A stretch of DNA of 64,000 nt from Terribacillus saccharophilus (lineage in GTDB: Bacteria > Bacillota > Bacilli > Bacillales > Amphibacillaceae): contig NZ_NPBD01000002.1 in assembly GCF_002272745.1 (NCBI RefSeq), forward strand, positions 558,001 to 622,000. Reading direction: 5' to 3'. The notes below the pieces were generated by a model that worked only from the letters and a program-made list of their open reading frames with translations, did no database searches and had not been told where the DNA came from. This document shows positions 26,636-36,590 of the stretch, piece after piece. A program made the position numbers and the translations under genes. How positions within the stretch are numbered: the stretch's first letter is position 1; each line of letters opens with the position of its first letter.

Positions 26636-27149
26636 GAGACAAAATAGCTCCATCTTCTATCCCAATTTCCTCAAACGTCTTCCAGCCTGTTATAATTCTT
26701 ACCTTCGTCCCGACGGGAACTTGCTCAAACAATTCTTCGACATCTTTGTTCCGCATTCGTATACAACCTGCTGAGACTCGACTGCCGATGGACTCCGGTC
26801 TGTTCGTCCCATGAATTCCGAAAGTGCGTCCTTGCGTATCATTAGCATTGAATCCGATCCATCTGCTCCCGAGCGGATTATCCTCGTCACCACCAGCAAT
26901 CTGTTTACGGGTATAGGCAGGGTACTCCGTTTTAAACAATGTCATAAACAATCCTTCAGGTGTCGCTTCAGGTGTCTTTCCTGTGGCAACCGGATATACC
27001 TTAATCACTTCACCCTCATCTAGAAAAGCAAGCTGATTCGTTGTTTTATTGACGATGATAAGCGGTCTTCCCGGCATTGGATTCTCCCCGAACGGCCATA
27101 AGGGAGAAAGTATAGACAGACAAGTGAAAGCCACAAGCAGCGTACGCAT
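26610..27149 (-). CDS. L,D-transpeptidase (YkuD/ErfK domain)
   Basis: A 179-residue exported protein with a signal-like N-terminus (MRTLLVAFTCLSILSPLWPFG) and a YkuD catalytic domain. The catalytic motif HGTNRPESIGSRVSAGCIRM (about 113-132) includes the His and the Cys. Such enzymes form 3-3 cross-links in peptidoglycan or attach proteins to it; many act in spore formation in Bacillus, but its role here is not shown. It has no LysM domain, unlike B. subtilis YkuD. Convergent with the miniprotein gene, overlapping by 26 bases. Confidence 0.9.
   Translation of the reverse strand: MRTLLVAFTCLSILSPLWPFGENPMPGRPLIIVNKTTNQLAFLDEGEVIKVYPVATGKTPEATPEGLFMTLFKTEYPAYTRKQIAGGDEDNPLGSRWIGFNANDTQGRTFGIHGTNRPESIGSRVSAGCIRMRNKDVEELFEQVPVGTKVRIITGWKTFEEIGIEDGAILSPKRQNSSG
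26617..26650. terminator. perfect inverted repeat covering both convergent stop codons
   Basis: GAGCTATTTTGTC (26617-26629) is perfectly repeated in inverse as GACAAAATAGCTC (26638-26650), with an eight-base loop. The arms encode the C-termini of both convergent genes. No separate U tract follows on either side, so termination is only probable. Confidence 0.5.
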
Positions 27150-27179
27150 AAGAACATCTCCTTCAAGGTGGTTATGCTC

Positions 27180-28163
27180 TTATTGTGGCTTCCTCTGTCT
27201 ATTTCTATGTTGTACATCGCTTTCTTTGAACGATTGTTTCAGTTCCAGGTAGTTTTCCATTTCGTACAATAACTGTAACAAGTGAGCACGCGTTTCGAAT
27301 TCTTCTCTTGTCTTTGGAAGCGGATCTTCATCGAAGGTCTGCCGTAACGACTCGAGTTCTTCCAGGAACAGTACAGCCGTATTACCTGGGTGTACTGAAT
27401 CAGCAAGGCCAGAAAAGAAATGAGCCAGCTGCTCGCACTGCGAATAAGACGTCTCCGGAAGCCTGCTGATAAGCGGCAGAATCCGTTTCAGTATTGCAAA
27501 TTGCTTCGTTCGCATCTCGAAGTAATCATAATACGGGTGCTCTGACCTGAGCACATGATTCTCCACATCCCTGCCGACAAGCTGGTTTGCTTCCTTCAGA
27601 ACTTTTTCGGTCTGAGTGATTTCTTCCCCTGACCAAGACTGGTCCCCTTCTCGAAGATACAGCGCAACCTCTTCTAAGATCTTCGTGAAATTCCGTTCAA
27701 GAATAATCTGCTTACGTCGGATCGTAGCATCCAAGCTCGGCATATACAAATTCACAATGAGTGCCACGCCTATCCCGACAGTTATGAGGATAATTTCATT
27801 AATGATCAAATCCAGCGTGATATGGTGAGAATTATATAAATGCAAAATGATAACAGCACTTGATACGATTCCCGGCGAGACACGCAGCATGACAGTAATC
27901 GGAATGAAGACAAGCAACAAGATGCCTATACTAATCGGGTGGAAGCCAATTGTCTCGAATATCAAAAAAGACAGCACGATTGCCAACAAACAGGCCGCCA
28001 CTCGATGCCAAGCAGCCAGAAAAGATTTTTTTCTAGTTACTTGCGTGCACAAAATCGTCAGGATACCTGCTGATACACTGTTTTCCAGCTGCAGAAGCTC
28101 CGCTATCCATATCGCGAGCGGTGTTGCTACCGCAGTCTTAATCGTTCGGTAACCTATTTTCAC
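27180..28163 (-). CDS. yqjA: YqjA-like membrane protein (aromatic acid exporter family)
   Basis: A protein of about 327 residues with an N-terminal membrane half (about six hydrophobic segments within residues 10-150) and a soluble helical C-terminal half. It matches the YqjA group (DUF939/ArAE-like). Transport of aromatic acids is only implied by the family name. The GTG at 28163 (KIGYRTIKTAVATPLA) is chosen because AAGGAGA stands six bases before it; a TTG six codons upstream lies within that site. Confidence 0.84.
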   Translation of the reverse strand: MKIGYRTIKTAVATPLAIWIAELLQLENSVSAGILTILCTQVTRKKSFLAAWHRVAACLLAIVLSFLIFETIGFHPISIGILLLVFIPITVMLRVSPGIVSSAVIILHLYNSHHITLDLIINEIILITVGIGVALIVNLYMPSLDATIRRKQIILERNFTKILEEVALYLREGDQSWSGEEITQTEKVLKEANQLVGRDVENHVLRSEHPYYDYFEMRTKQFAILKRILPLISRLPETSYSQCEQLAHFFSGLADSVHPGNTAVLFLEELESLRQTFDEDPLPKTREEFETRAHLLQLLYEMENYLELKQSFKESDVQHRNRQRKPQ

Positions 28164-28202
28164 AATGGTTCTCCTTATCAAAAGTGGTCAAAAGCAGAAT
28201 AG

Positions 28203-28230
28203 TCCCTCATCCAATGGATGGGGACCTCTT
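28203..28230 (-). terminator. probable terminator of brxB
   Basis: On the minus strand GTCCCCATCC pairs with GGATGAGGGAC (one mismatch), followed by the T-rich TATTCTGCTTTT. It starts a few bases after the brxB stop codon. Confidence 0.6.
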
Positions 28231-28233
28231 CTG

Positions 28234-28668
28234 TCAAACTTCTTTACAATGCTCATCGAACAATGATTGCAGTCTATTGACTACCTCCATCGGCTCATGA
28301 CCTTCGATATCATGACGTTCGATCATCGTAACAATTTCGCCGTCCTTTAAGAAAGCAAATGACGGAGAACTTGGCGGGAAGCCTGTGAAATATTGTCTAG
28401 CTCTCTCTGTCGCTTCTTTATCCTGACCTGCGAAAACCGTCACAAGCTGATCAGGGCGCTTGTCATAATGCAGACTATGCGCAGCTGCCGGGCGAGCAAT
28501 CCCGCCGGCACATCCACAGACGCTGTTAATCATTACTAGTGTTGTTCCGGAGTTTTTAAGCGTGGAATCCACGTCCTCCGGTGTTGTTAATTCTGTATAT
28601 CCTGCATCGGTAAGATCCTTCCTAGCAGTCGTTACAATATCGTTCATAAACATTCTGAAATCTGCCAT
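28234..28668 (-). CDS. brxB: bacilliredoxin of the BrxA/BrxB (YqiW) family
   Basis: A 144-residue thioredoxin-fold protein with the CGC active site at residues 51-53 (NSVCGCAGG), the mark of bacilliredoxins, which remove bacillithiol from S-bacillithiolated proteins. The start [12 protein letters not shown] and the tail with HDIEGHEP are typical. The location next to the bkd operon is the one of yqiW in B. subtilis, hence BrxB rather than BrxA (YphP). It implies that the organism makes bacillithiol. Confidence 0.94.
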   Translation of the reverse strand: MADFRMFMNDIVTTARKDLTDAGYTELTTPEDVDSTLKNSGTTLVMINSVCGCAGGIARPAAAHSLHYDKRPDQLVTVFAGQDKEATERARQYFTGFPPSSPSFAFLKDGEIVTMIERHDIEGHEPMEVVNRLQSLFDEHCKEV

Positions 28669-28738
28669 CGGTATTCCTCCTTTTACACTATTTTAAGTGT
28701 ATCAGCAATTTCAGTCTCTTTCAATTTCTATGAACTTC

Positions 28739-30004
28739 TTAGTAAACCGGCATCGTTGATTCGGATACGTTCTCCAGAATCTCTTTCACTCTAGCCATGA
28801 ACTGTCCGCAGATCAAACCATCAAGAACTCGATGATCCAGGCTGAGACATAGATTCACCATATCTCTAGCAGCGAACATATCATTGATGATGACTGGCCG
28901 TTTTACAATCGATTCCACTTGCAAAATTGCGGCTTGCGGATAGTTTATGATACCCATGCTTTGGACTGAACCAAAGGAGCCAGTGTTGTTCACCGTAAAT
29001 GTTCCGCCTTGCATGTCAGCTGCTGTTAATTTACCCGTACGAGCTTTTTTAGCAAGGTTTGTAATTTGTTTTGCTACACCTTTTACACTCAAATCATCGG
29101 CAGATTGAATGACCGGGACAAATAATTCCTGCTCTTTTGCTACCGCAATAGAAATATTTACGTCATCATGCTGGATTATTTTATCGCCTGCCCATGAGCT
29201 GTTCAGCTGCGGAAATTCCTTCAGTGCCTGTGCGATAGCTTTTACGAAGAAACTAAAGAAAGTTAGCGAATAACCTTCTTTTTCTTTGAATGTATCCTTC
29301 ACCTTATTACGGTAGGCAACCAGGTCAGTAACATCCACTTCCACCATCATCCATGCATGCGGAATTTCAGTTGCTGCTTTAACCATGTTATTTGCAATAG
29401 CTTTTCTAACACCGGTAACCGGTATAGCTTTACCAGCAGCGTCTGATTGATTTACTTGTGCTGGTTCAGTTGTTTGTTCACGTTCAGGTGATGGTGTCTC
29501 GGCAGTTGCTGTTTGCTTTTGCTCCTGTTTTTGCGGCTTTTCACCAGACGCGATGATTGCTTCAACGTCCTTGCGTGTAATCCGCCCGCCTTTCCCGGTG
29601 CCTGCAATAGCGGAAAGGTCCAAGTCATTTTCTTGTGCAAGCCGCATAACTGCTGGGGAATAACGTGATTTCATCGCTGTATCATCAGTAGCAGTACTGC
29701 TTGATTCTGTTTCAGCTGCAGCAGATGAAGGATTATCTGTTTCCTTCTTCTCTCCCGCCTCTTCCGTTTCAATTGTGCAAATTAACGTTCCTACTTCAAC
29801 CGTATCACCTTCGGACACGACCAATTCTTTGATCACACCAGTGAAACTGCTTGGGATTTCTGCATTGACTTTATCTGTCATCACTTCTGCGATGGCATCG
29901 TATTTACTTACTTGGTCACCTGGTTTGACGAGCCACGTGCTAATCGTACCTTCTGTGACACTTTCACCAAGTTTTGGCATTGTTATTTTTTCTATCGTCA
30001 TCAT
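28739..30004 (-). CDS. bkdB: branched-chain alpha-keto acid dehydrogenase E2 (acyltransferase)
   Basis: A 421-residue dihydrolipoyl acyltransferase. A lipoyl domain at residues 4-80 has its lipoylated Lys45 in VMTDKVNAEIPSS, then a Glu/Thr-rich linker, the E3/E1 binding domain (YSPAVMRLAQENDLDLSAIAGTGKGGRITRKDV, about 115-147), another linker and the catalytic domain ending in SLDHRVLDG with the active-site His. It passes the acyl group from E1 to CoA. It is the last gene of the bkd operon. Confidence 0.96.
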   Translation of the reverse strand: MMTIEKITMPKLGESVTEGTISTWLVKPGDQVSKYDAIAEVMTDKVNAEIPSSFTGVIKELVVSEGDTVEVGTLICTIETEEAGEKKETDNPSSAAAETESSSTATDDTAMKSRYSPAVMRLAQENDLDLSAIAGTGKGGRITRKDVEAIIASGEKPQKQEQKQTATAETPSPEREQTTEPAQVNQSDAAGKAIPVTGVRKAIANNMVKAATEIPHAWMMVEVDVTDLVAYRNKVKDTFKEKEGYSLTFFSFFVKAIAQALKEFPQLNSSWAGDKIIQHDDVNISIAVAKEQELFVPVIQSADDLSVKGVAKQITNLAKKARTGKLTAADMQGGTFTVNNTGSFGSVQSMGIINYPQAAILQVESIVKRPVIINDMFAARDMVNLCLSLDHRVLDGLICGQFMARVKEILENVSESTMPVY

Positions 30005-30014
30005 TACACCTCGT

Positions 30015-30998
30015 TTAGAATTCCGCTAATTCTCGCATGGCTGCTTCCACTTTAGCAGGATTAACCATGAAGTATTTCTCTGTACTAGGCGCATAAGGCA
30101 TCGCTGGCACATCCGGTGCTGCCAGTCGCTGAATCGGCGCATCCAGGTCGAAGAGGCAATTCTCTCCGATGATCGCTGCAACTTCACCAATAATCGAGCC
30201 TTCTTTGTTATCTTCTGTAATAAGCAAAACTTTTCCTGTCTTGGAAGCAGCCTCGATGATCGCTTCTTTATCAAGCGGATAAATAGTCCGCAGATCAAGG
30301 ATATGTGCTTCGATACCTTCAGCAGCAAGCTTTTCAGCCGCCTGCAGTGCAAAATGCACACATAATCCGTACGTAATAACCGTTATATCGGAACCTTCGC
30401 GTTTCACATCTGCTTTTCCGATCGGCAATGTGTACGGGTCAGCTGGCACTTCACCTTTGATAAGACGATAAGCACGTTTATGTTCAAAGAACAAAACTGG
30501 ATCCGGATCCTGGATAGCTGCTTTCAAGAGACCTTTCGCGTCATAAGGCGTGGAAGGCATAACAATTTTCAAGCCAGGCTGGTTAGCGAAAACCGCCTCT
30601 ACGGATTGGGAATGATACAAAGCACCATGGACGCCACCGCCATATGGAGCACGTATCGTAACTGGACAAGTCCAGTCGTTATTCGATCGGTAGCGGATCT
30701 TTGCTGCCTCTGAGACGATTTGGTTAACCGCCGGCATGATAAAGTCAGCAAACTGCATTTCAGCAATCGGCTTTAACCCATACATCGCAGCACCTACTGC
30801 AACACCGGCGATTGCCGATTCTGCAAGAGGTGCATCCAGTGCACGGTCTGCTCCGAATGTATCATATAGGCCATCTGTAGCTCGGAACACCCCGCCTTTT
30901 TTTCCGACGTCTTCTCCTAAAACGAATACTTTTTCATCTGCTTCCATTTCTTCACGCATCGCCTGCGTAATTGCCTGGATATAGGACATTACTGGCAT
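30015..30998 (-). CDS. bkdAB: branched-chain alpha-keto acid dehydrogenase E1 beta
   Basis: A 327-residue transketolase-type beta subunit. Recognisable pieces are MSYIQAITQAMREEM at the start, GEDVGKKGGVFRAT, YRSNNDWTCPVTIRAPYGGGVHGALYHSQS and the C-terminal DLRTIYPLDKEAI. It forms with BkdAA the thiamine-diphosphate E1 enzyme that decarboxylates keto-acids from leucine, isoleucine and valine, giving branched acyl-CoA for fatty acids. It starts 12 bases after bkdAA. Confidence 0.96.
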   Translation of the reverse strand: MPVMSYIQAITQAMREEMEADEKVFVLGEDVGKKGGVFRATDGLYDTFGADRALDAPLAESAIAGVAVGAAMYGLKPIAEMQFADFIMPAVNQIVSEAAKIRYRSNNDWTCPVTIRAPYGGGVHGALYHSQSVEAVFANQPGLKIVMPSTPYDAKGLLKAAIQDPDPVLFFEHKRAYRLIKGEVPADPYTLPIGKADVKREGSDITVITYGLCVHFALQAAEKLAAEGIEAHILDLRTIYPLDKEAIIEAASKTGKVLLITEDNKEGSIIGEVAAIIGENCLFDLDAPIQRLAAPDVPAMPYAPSTEKYFMVNPAKVEAAMRELAEF

Positions 30999-31010
30999 TG
31001 TTTCTCCCCC

Positions 31011-32003
31011 TTAATCGGCATACACATGAAGCAGTGCGGATTCCGGTTCCGGATCTTCAGCATGCTCAGCATAGTCTGTTGCTTCATTTACGATTTGCTT
31101 AATTTCTTCTTCCATTTGGTTTTCCAAGTCTTCTGTCAGAACTCCAGATTCACGTAGATAGGCACCGAATGTCAGCAAGCCATCTTTCTTACGTTCTTCC
31201 TCGACTTCTTGCTTTTCCCGGTATGTCATATCATCGTCATCACTGGAATGCGGTGTGAGACGGTATCCTACTGTCTCAATTAGCGTAGGTCCTTCTCCAT
31301 TCAGTGCACGCTCACGAGCTTCTTTCACAGTTTGATATACTGCTAAAGGATCATTACCATCAATCGTAAATCCTGGCATGCCGTACCCTTGAGCTCGATC
31401 AGACACATTCACGCAGCCGAGCTGTTTTTCTTGGGGCACACTGATGGCGTATTTATTGTTTTGAACCATCGTAATTACCGGTAATTTATGAACACCTGCA
31501 AAATTCAAACCTTCATGGAAATCACCTTGGTTTGAGGAACCCTCACCTAGTGTCACAAAGCTGACCAGCTGTTTCTTTTCCATTTTGGCTGCTAGTGCAA
31601 AACCGACAGCATGCGGCACCTGTGTTGTCACTGGTGAAGAACCAGTTACGATTCGAGAAGACTTTTTACCGAAATGCCCTGGCATTTGACGTCCGCCGGA
31701 GTTAGGATCTTCCGCTTTTGCGAATGCAGATAGCATCAAATCTTTCGCAGTCATACCAAATGGCATTACTAAGCCTAAGTCACGATAATAAGGCAAAAGA
31801 TAATCAATATCTCTATCCAACGCCATTGCAGCACCAACCTGCGCTGCTTCCTGTCCTTGACAAGAGATAACAAACGGTATTTTACCAGCTCTGTTTAAGA
31901 GCCACATACGTTCATCTACTCTCCTTGCCAGAAGCATCCATTTATACATTTCCAATACTTTTTCGTCTGATATTCCAAGAGAAGCATGTCTTGTTTCTGA
32001 CAT
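31011..32003 (-). CDS. bkdAA: branched-chain alpha-keto acid dehydrogenase E1 alpha
   Basis: A 330-residue subunit of E1. The thiamine diphosphate motif GEGSSNQGDFHEGLNFAGVHKLPVITMVQNN (GDG-type fold ending in NN) and the phosphorylation-loop-like YRLTPHSSDDD are visible. The ATG at 32003 (MSETRHASLG) has the strong binding site AAGGGGGAG; the same frame runs open further upstream into lpdV but has no good start. 25 bases separate it from lpdV. Confidence 0.96.
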   Translation of the reverse strand: MSETRHASLGISDEKVLEMYKWMLLARRVDERMWLLNRAGKIPFVISCQGQEAAQVGAAMALDRDIDYLLPYYRDLGLVMPFGMTAKDLMLSAFAKAEDPNSGGRQMPGHFGKKSSRIVTGSSPVTTQVPHAVGFALAAKMEKKQLVSFVTLGEGSSNQGDFHEGLNFAGVHKLPVITMVQNNKYAISVPQEKQLGCVNVSDRAQGYGMPGFTIDGNDPLAVYQTVKEARERALNGEGPTLIETVGYRLTPHSSDDDDMTYREKQEVEEERKKDGLLTFGAYLRESGVLTEDLENQMEEEIKQIVNEATDYAEHAEDPEPESALLHVYAD

Positions 32004-32028
32004 CGCCGCTCCCCCTTTCTTCAATATC

Positions 32029-33450
32029 TTAGCCATGGATTTGCTCTCCATCGACCGCAAGTGCCGCTTCTCCGATAATTTCCGAGAGTGTCGGATGCGG
32101 ATGGATCGTCTGACCAATTTCCCAAGGTGTCGCATCAAGCAGCTTGGCAAGCGCAGCTTCTGAGATCATGTCAGTCACGTGTGGACCAATCATGTGAACG
32201 CCAAGTAGATCGTTTGTCTTCTCATCTGCTATTATTTTCACAAAGCCTTCAGATTCGCCGTATACTAATGCTTTACCGATTGCCTGGAAACTCATTTTTC
32301 CTGTTTTAACCGTATAACCTTCCGCTTTCGCTTGTGCCTCTGTCAAACCAACACTTGCAGTCTCCGGGAAGCTGTAGACACAAGCCGGAACCATGCTGTA
32401 ATCCAAGGTTTCTGTCTGAACGTCTGCAATATGCTCTACCGCAATCATGCCTTCTCTGGAAGCAACATGCGCCAGCTGCATACCGCCAATCACATCACCG
32501 ATGGCATAAATATGAGATTCATTCGTTTGATAAAAAGCATTCGTCTGGATGAACCCTTGCTCTGATAACTGGATATCAGTATTTTTCAGCCCGATGTCCC
32601 CTACATTCGCCGTACGTCCAACAGAGACTAGAATCTTATCAGAAACGAAAACTTGCTCTTCTCCGTTCATCTGCGCCTTGACCGTTACCTTACTTTCATC
32701 AGTTGCAGCGCTCTCCACTTGCACATTCGTATGGATAACGATACCGCGCTTTTTGAGCTGCTTGAACATTTCCTTGCTGATATGTTCGTCTTCTGTAGGC
32801 AAGATACGATTCTGGTATTCGAGTACGGTAACCTTTGTACCGAGATCATGGAGCATCGATGCCCACTCGATCCCGATAACACCTCCGCCGATAATCGTTA
32901 TGCTTTCCGGTAGCTCCTGCATGGCCAAAGCACCTTCAGAGCTAAGAATTTTCGATTCATCAAAGTCGATACCTGGTAAGGAACGCGGAGAGGAACCAGT
33001 TGCAACGATTACGTTTTTCGGTAGAAGAATTTCATTTTCACTGCCGTCGGCAAATTCCACAGAAATCGTTCCTGCCGTCGGAGAGAAGATAGAAGGTCCG
33101 AGGATTCTGCCGTATCCTTGGAAAACATCAATTTTCCCTTTTTTCATCAAATGCTGAACCCCGCGATGCAGCTGATCGATAATTTTTTCTTTTCTTTGCT
33201 GTACTCCTGAAAAATCCAGACGTACATCTGTTGTATGTATACCGAAAGCTGCTGCTTCCTTTGTTTGCCGGTAAACCTCAGCGGAACGGAGTAATGCCTT
33301 GGATGGGATGCATCCTCGGTGCAGACAAGTTCCGCCAAGCTCTGCTTTTTCCACAATAGCTGTCTTTAAACCTAATTGGGAAGCACGGATAGCGGCTACG
33401 TATCCGCCCGTACCGCCTCCTAAGATGACAATGTCATATTCTCTTACCAT
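32029..33450 (-). CDS. lpdV: dihydrolipoyl dehydrogenase (E3) of the bkd complex
   Basis: A 473-residue flavoprotein. FAD site ILGGGTGGYVAAIRASQLG (9-27), redox-active Cys42 and Cys47 in GGTCLHRGCIPSK, NAD site IIGGGVIGIEWASML, and the catalytic His in HPHPTLSEIIGEA near residue 452. It reoxidises the lipoyl group of BkdB. Located between buk and bkdAA as in B. subtilis lpdV. Confidence 0.96.
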   Translation of the reverse strand: MVREYDIVILGGGTGGYVAAIRASQLGLKTAIVEKAELGGTCLHRGCIPSKALLRSAEVYRQTKEAAAFGIHTTDVRLDFSGVQQRKEKIIDQLHRGVQHLMKKGKIDVFQGYGRILGPSIFSPTAGTISVEFADGSENEILLPKNVIVATGSSPRSLPGIDFDESKILSSEGALAMQELPESITIIGGGVIGIEWASMLHDLGTKVTVLEYQNRILPTEDEHISKEMFKQLKKRGIVIHTNVQVESAATDESKVTVKAQMNGEEQVFVSDKILVSVGRTANVGDIGLKNTDIQLSEQGFIQTNAFYQTNESHIYAIGDVIGGMQLAHVASREGMIAVEHIADVQTETLDYSMVPACVYSFPETASVGLTEAQAKAEGYTVKTGKMSFQAIGKALVYGESEGFVKIIADEKTNDLLGVHMIGPHVTDMISEAALAKLLDATPWEIGQTIHPHPTLSEIIGEAALAVDGEQIHG

Positions 33451-33462
33451 TGTTTCTGCCTC

Positions 33463-34545
33463 CTATACGACATAAACTTTTGCCGCTTCTTCTTTTCGCA
33501 TGACACGAAGCGCGCCTTCAGTCAGAGCACGAAGCTCGTTTTCACCTGGATACACAAGCACATCTGCAATCCAGCTCACCCGATCCTTCAGCATGGAGAT
33601 GAACAGCTCATCATTTGCAAGCCCGCCAGTTACTGCGATTGCATCGACTTCTCCAGAGAGAACAACGCTCATAGCCCCAACCTCTTTCGCTGTCTGATAC
33701 ACCATGCCTTCAAAAATCACCCTTGCTTCTTGATCGCCTTTTTTGATCCGGTCGGCAATAAGTCTTCCATCATTCGTGCCAAGATAACCCATGAAACCAC
33801 CTTTGGTCGTCAGCATCTTTAGAAGCTGATCCTTCGTGTACTCACCGGTTAGCGCCAGCTCAATCAAATCACCGGCAGGAACTGTCCCTGCGCGTTCGGG
33901 TGTATAAGGCCCTTCCCCGCTCAATCCATTGTTCACATCGATCACGCGTCCATGATGATGTGCACCAACAGTAATTCCGCCTCCAAGATGCACGACGATA
34001 ATATTCGCTTCCTCGTAGCTCTTATCCTTGGCAGCTGCCGCTTTGCGCGCAATAGCTTTATGGTTCAATGCATGGAAGATGCTCTTTCTTTCCACTCCTG
34101 GCAATCCAGAAAGCCGTGCCAGCGGATCCAATTCATCGACCACAACAGGGTCAGTGATGAAGGCAGGAATATGAAGGCTGCTTGCAATTTCATAAGCAAT
34201 CAATCCTCCTAAATTGGAGGCGTGTTCGCCATTATAGCCTGCTTTAAGATCAGCAAGCATTGCTTCGTTCACACGATATGTACCGCCCTCAAGCGGACGG
34301 AGCAGTCCGCCGCGTGCACAGACCGCAGTTAGCTTCGATACGTTGATACCTTCGAAATCCAATGCATCCAAAATGATTTGTTTCCGAAACTGGTACTGAT
34401 CCATCACTCTTTCAAATCCGCCGATATCTTCTAAATCATGACGGATCACTCGTTCAAAAATGTTATGCTCGTCATCAAACACACCGATTTTCGTAGAAGT
34501 AGAACCTGGATTAATAGCTAAAATACGGTTTTCTGCTGTGTGCAC
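33463..34545 (-). CDS. buk: butyrate kinase (branched-chain acyl kinase)
   Basis: A 360-residue acetokinase-family enzyme. The ATP motif [16 protein letters not shown] (10-25), [36 protein letters not shown] and [12 protein letters not shown] are typical. It makes ATP from branched or straight acyl-phosphate, completing the Ptb-Buk route from acyl-CoA. It sits between bcd and lpdV. Confidence 0.95.
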   Translation of the reverse strand: MHTAENRILAINPGSTSTKIGVFDDEHNIFERVIRHDLEDIGGFERVMDQYQFRKQIILDALDFEGINVSKLTAVCARGGLLRPLEGGTYRVNEAMLADLKAGYNGEHASNLGGLIAYEIASSLHIPAFITDPVVVDELDPLARLSGLPGVERKSIFHALNHKAIARKAAAAKDKSYEEANIIVVHLGGGITVGAHHHGRVIDVNNGLSGEGPYTPERAGTVPAGDLIELALTGEYTKDQLLKMLTTKGGFMGYLGTNDGRLIADRIKKGDQEARVIFEGMVYQTAKEVGAMSVVLSGEVDAIAVTGGLANDELFISMLKDRVSWIADVLVYPGENELRALTEGALRVMRKEEAAKVYVV

Positions 34546-34563
34546 GCGGTTTCCCCCTCGTTA

Positions 34564-35658
34564 TTATCTTCTGCTTAAAGTATGATGGCCGTTACGCAGG
34601 AATTGGCTTCTCGATCTGCGCATCGTTTCAATTCTCTCTTCAGCCATTCTATCAGCAGCAATACTTGTCGGAATGTCATCACGTTTAGCGATTTCGAATA
34701 CGCGCTGCAAGCTGTCATAGATTGTCTCTACTTTACGAAGCGCACGCTCTCTGTTGTAGCCGTGTAATTCATCCTCAACGTTGATAACACCGCCAGAGTT
34801 GATCACGTAGTCAGGTGCATAAACGATACCGCGTTCGAACAGGATTTGTCCGTGATGTTCTTCTTTCAGCTGGTTGTTTGCAGCTCCAGCTACTACTTTC
34901 GCTTTCAACACACGCAAAGTATCGTCATTGATTACTGCGCCAAGAGCACAAGGAGCAAAGATATCACATTCAACACCGTAAATATCGTCCGGATCTACCG
35001 CAGTTGCTCCGAACGCTTCAACTGCTTTCTGGACAGCTTCCTTGTTAATGTCAGTCACAATCAGTTTGGCACCCTCTGCATGAAGATGTTCACACAAAGC
35101 ATAAGCAACATTACCGATACCTTGTACAGCAATAGTCTTTCCTTCCAAGCTGTCATCACCGAATGCTTCTTTAGCAGACGCTTTGATTCCTTTGTATACG
35201 CCATAAGCTGTCACTGGAGATGGATTGCCTGATGATCCAGATTCAGCAGAGATACCAGTAACGAAATCCGTTTCTGTATGGATAAGCTCCATATCCTCTA
35301 CTGTCGTGCCAACATCTTCTGCTGTGATGTAGCGGCCATTCAAAGATTGTACATAACGTCCGAATGCACGGAACATCGCTTCATTTTTGTCTTTTTTCGG
35401 ATCCCCGATAATAACAGTCTTTCCTCCGCCAAGATTCAAACCTGCAGCAGCATTTTTATAAGTCATACCTTTTGCCAGCCGCAGTGCATCGACGATTGCC
35501 TCTTCTTCTGTTGCGTATGTCCACATTCTTGTGCCGCCAAGAGCCGGACCGAGTGTTGTGTCATGGATTGCGATGATTGCTTTCAAACCGGATTCTTTAT
35601 CCTGGCAAAGGACTAGCTGTTCATAATCGTATTGTTCCAACGTTTCAAAGATTTTCAT
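34564..35658 (-). CDS. bcd: leucine dehydrogenase (branched-chain amino acid dehydrogenase)
   Basis: A 364-residue Glu/Leu/Phe/Val dehydrogenase. The catalytic Lys in [26 protein letters not shown] (about residues 74-99), NAD motif [20 protein letters not shown] and the Asn in [10 protein letters not shown] are in place. It deaminates leucine, isoleucine and valine to keto-acids for the bkd complex. The ATG at 35658 ([14 protein letters not shown]) gives the same length as B. subtilis Bcd; AGGAGG precedes it. An upstream in-frame ATG within ptb is unlikely. Confidence 0.96.
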   Translation of the reverse strand: MKIFETLEQYDYEQLVLCQDKESGLKAIIAIHDTTLGPALGGTRMWTYATEEEAIVDALRLAKGMTYKNAAAGLNLGGGKTVIIGDPKKDKNEAMFRAFGRYVQSLNGRYITAEDVGTTVEDMELIHTETDFVTGISAESGSSGNPSPVTAYGVYKGIKASAKEAFGDDSLEGKTIAVQGIGNVAYALCEHLHAEGAKLIVTDINKEAVQKAVEAFGATAVDPDDIYGVECDIFAPCALGAVINDDTLRVLKAKVVAGAANNQLKEEHHGQILFERGIVYAPDYVINSGGVINVEDELHGYNRERALRKVETIYDSLQRVFEIAKRDDIPTSIAADRMAEERIETMRRSRSQFLRNGHHTLSRR

Positions 35659-35669
35659 CTTATTTCCTC

Positions 35670-36572
35670 CTAGGCAAGTGATGCTGCCGCTATTGCGAAG
35701 CATATTGCAAAATATTTACTAGTGCTGTCGTCCGCACGTGATGTGAGGATAACAGGTGATTTTGTTCCGACAAGCAAGGAGGCACTTACAGCTCCTGCTG
35801 TATAGGTAAAGGATTTATATAGCATATTTCCGCTTTCGATTTCCGGGACCAATAGGATATCCGCATCTCCCGCAACAGTTGAATCAATTTTTTTGATAGC
35901 AGCCGACTGAGCCGATAAAGCACTATCAAGTGCGAGCGGACCATCAATTTGACAATTTGTAACCTGCCCGCGATGCTGCATGACAGAAAGCAGCGCAGCA
36001 TCAGTCGTTGCTGGCATGGCAGCGTTCACTTTCTCAGTGGCGGCAAGTGCGGCGACTTTAGGTTCTGCGTGGAGCATCTTTGTGTAAACAGATACGGCAT
36101 TGTCCAGGATTTTCCTCTTCATCTCTAAGGATGGTGCGATATTAATACCTGCATCCGTCAGGAACAGCAACTTATGATAAGAAGGAATATCGAAGATAGC
36201 GAGCTGTGACAGGATGCTGCCTGGTTTGAGCGTCGTTTTATCCTTCAAAATCTTGCCAGCCAGCACATCTGTACTGACAATTCCTTTCATCAGGAGATTA
36301 GCATTACCTGATTTCCAGGCTTCTAATGCCATATCTGCGGCTCTGTCTGCGGATGGTGCATGAATGCAGGTTATTTTATCTTCTGTCAGCTGTTCTTCCT
36401 TCATAAACTGCTTTAGCCGATCAATATCTCCATACAGCAGAAATGTTGCCATCTGCTGATCGGCCGCTTTCTTTACTGCTTTAAGAATGGAAGGGTCATC
36501 CGCAGCTGCTATTGCAATAGTAAAACCCCGCTTCAAAGCTGCCATTTTTTCAAGAGCGGTAAACTTATGCAT
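35670..36572 (-). CDS. ptb: phosphate butyryltransferase
   Basis: A 300-residue phosphate acyl/butyryltransferase converting branched acyl-CoA to acyl-phosphate. The motifs [45 protein letters not shown] and [10 protein letters not shown] are typical for Ptb. Only 18 bases lie between the bkdR stop and the ptb start, leaving no room for the sigma-54 promoter and spacer found there in B. subtilis. ptb must thus be read together with bkdR. Confidence 0.94.
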   Translation of the reverse strand: MHKFTALEKMAALKRGFTIAIAAADDPSILKAVKKAADQQMATFLLYGDIDRLKQFMKEEQLTEDKITCIHAPSADRAADMALEAWKSGNANLLMKGIVSTDVLAGKILKDKTTLKPGSILSQLAIFDIPSYHKLLFLTDAGINIAPSLEMKRKILDNAVSVYTKMLHAEPKVAALAATEKVNAAMPATTDAALLSVMQHRGQVTNCQIDGPLALDSALSAQSAAIKKIDSTVAGDADILLVPEIESGNMLYKSFTYTAGAVSASLLVGTKSPVILTSRADDSTSKYFAICFAIAAASLA

Positions 36573-36590
36573 CGTATTCTTCCTTCCCCA

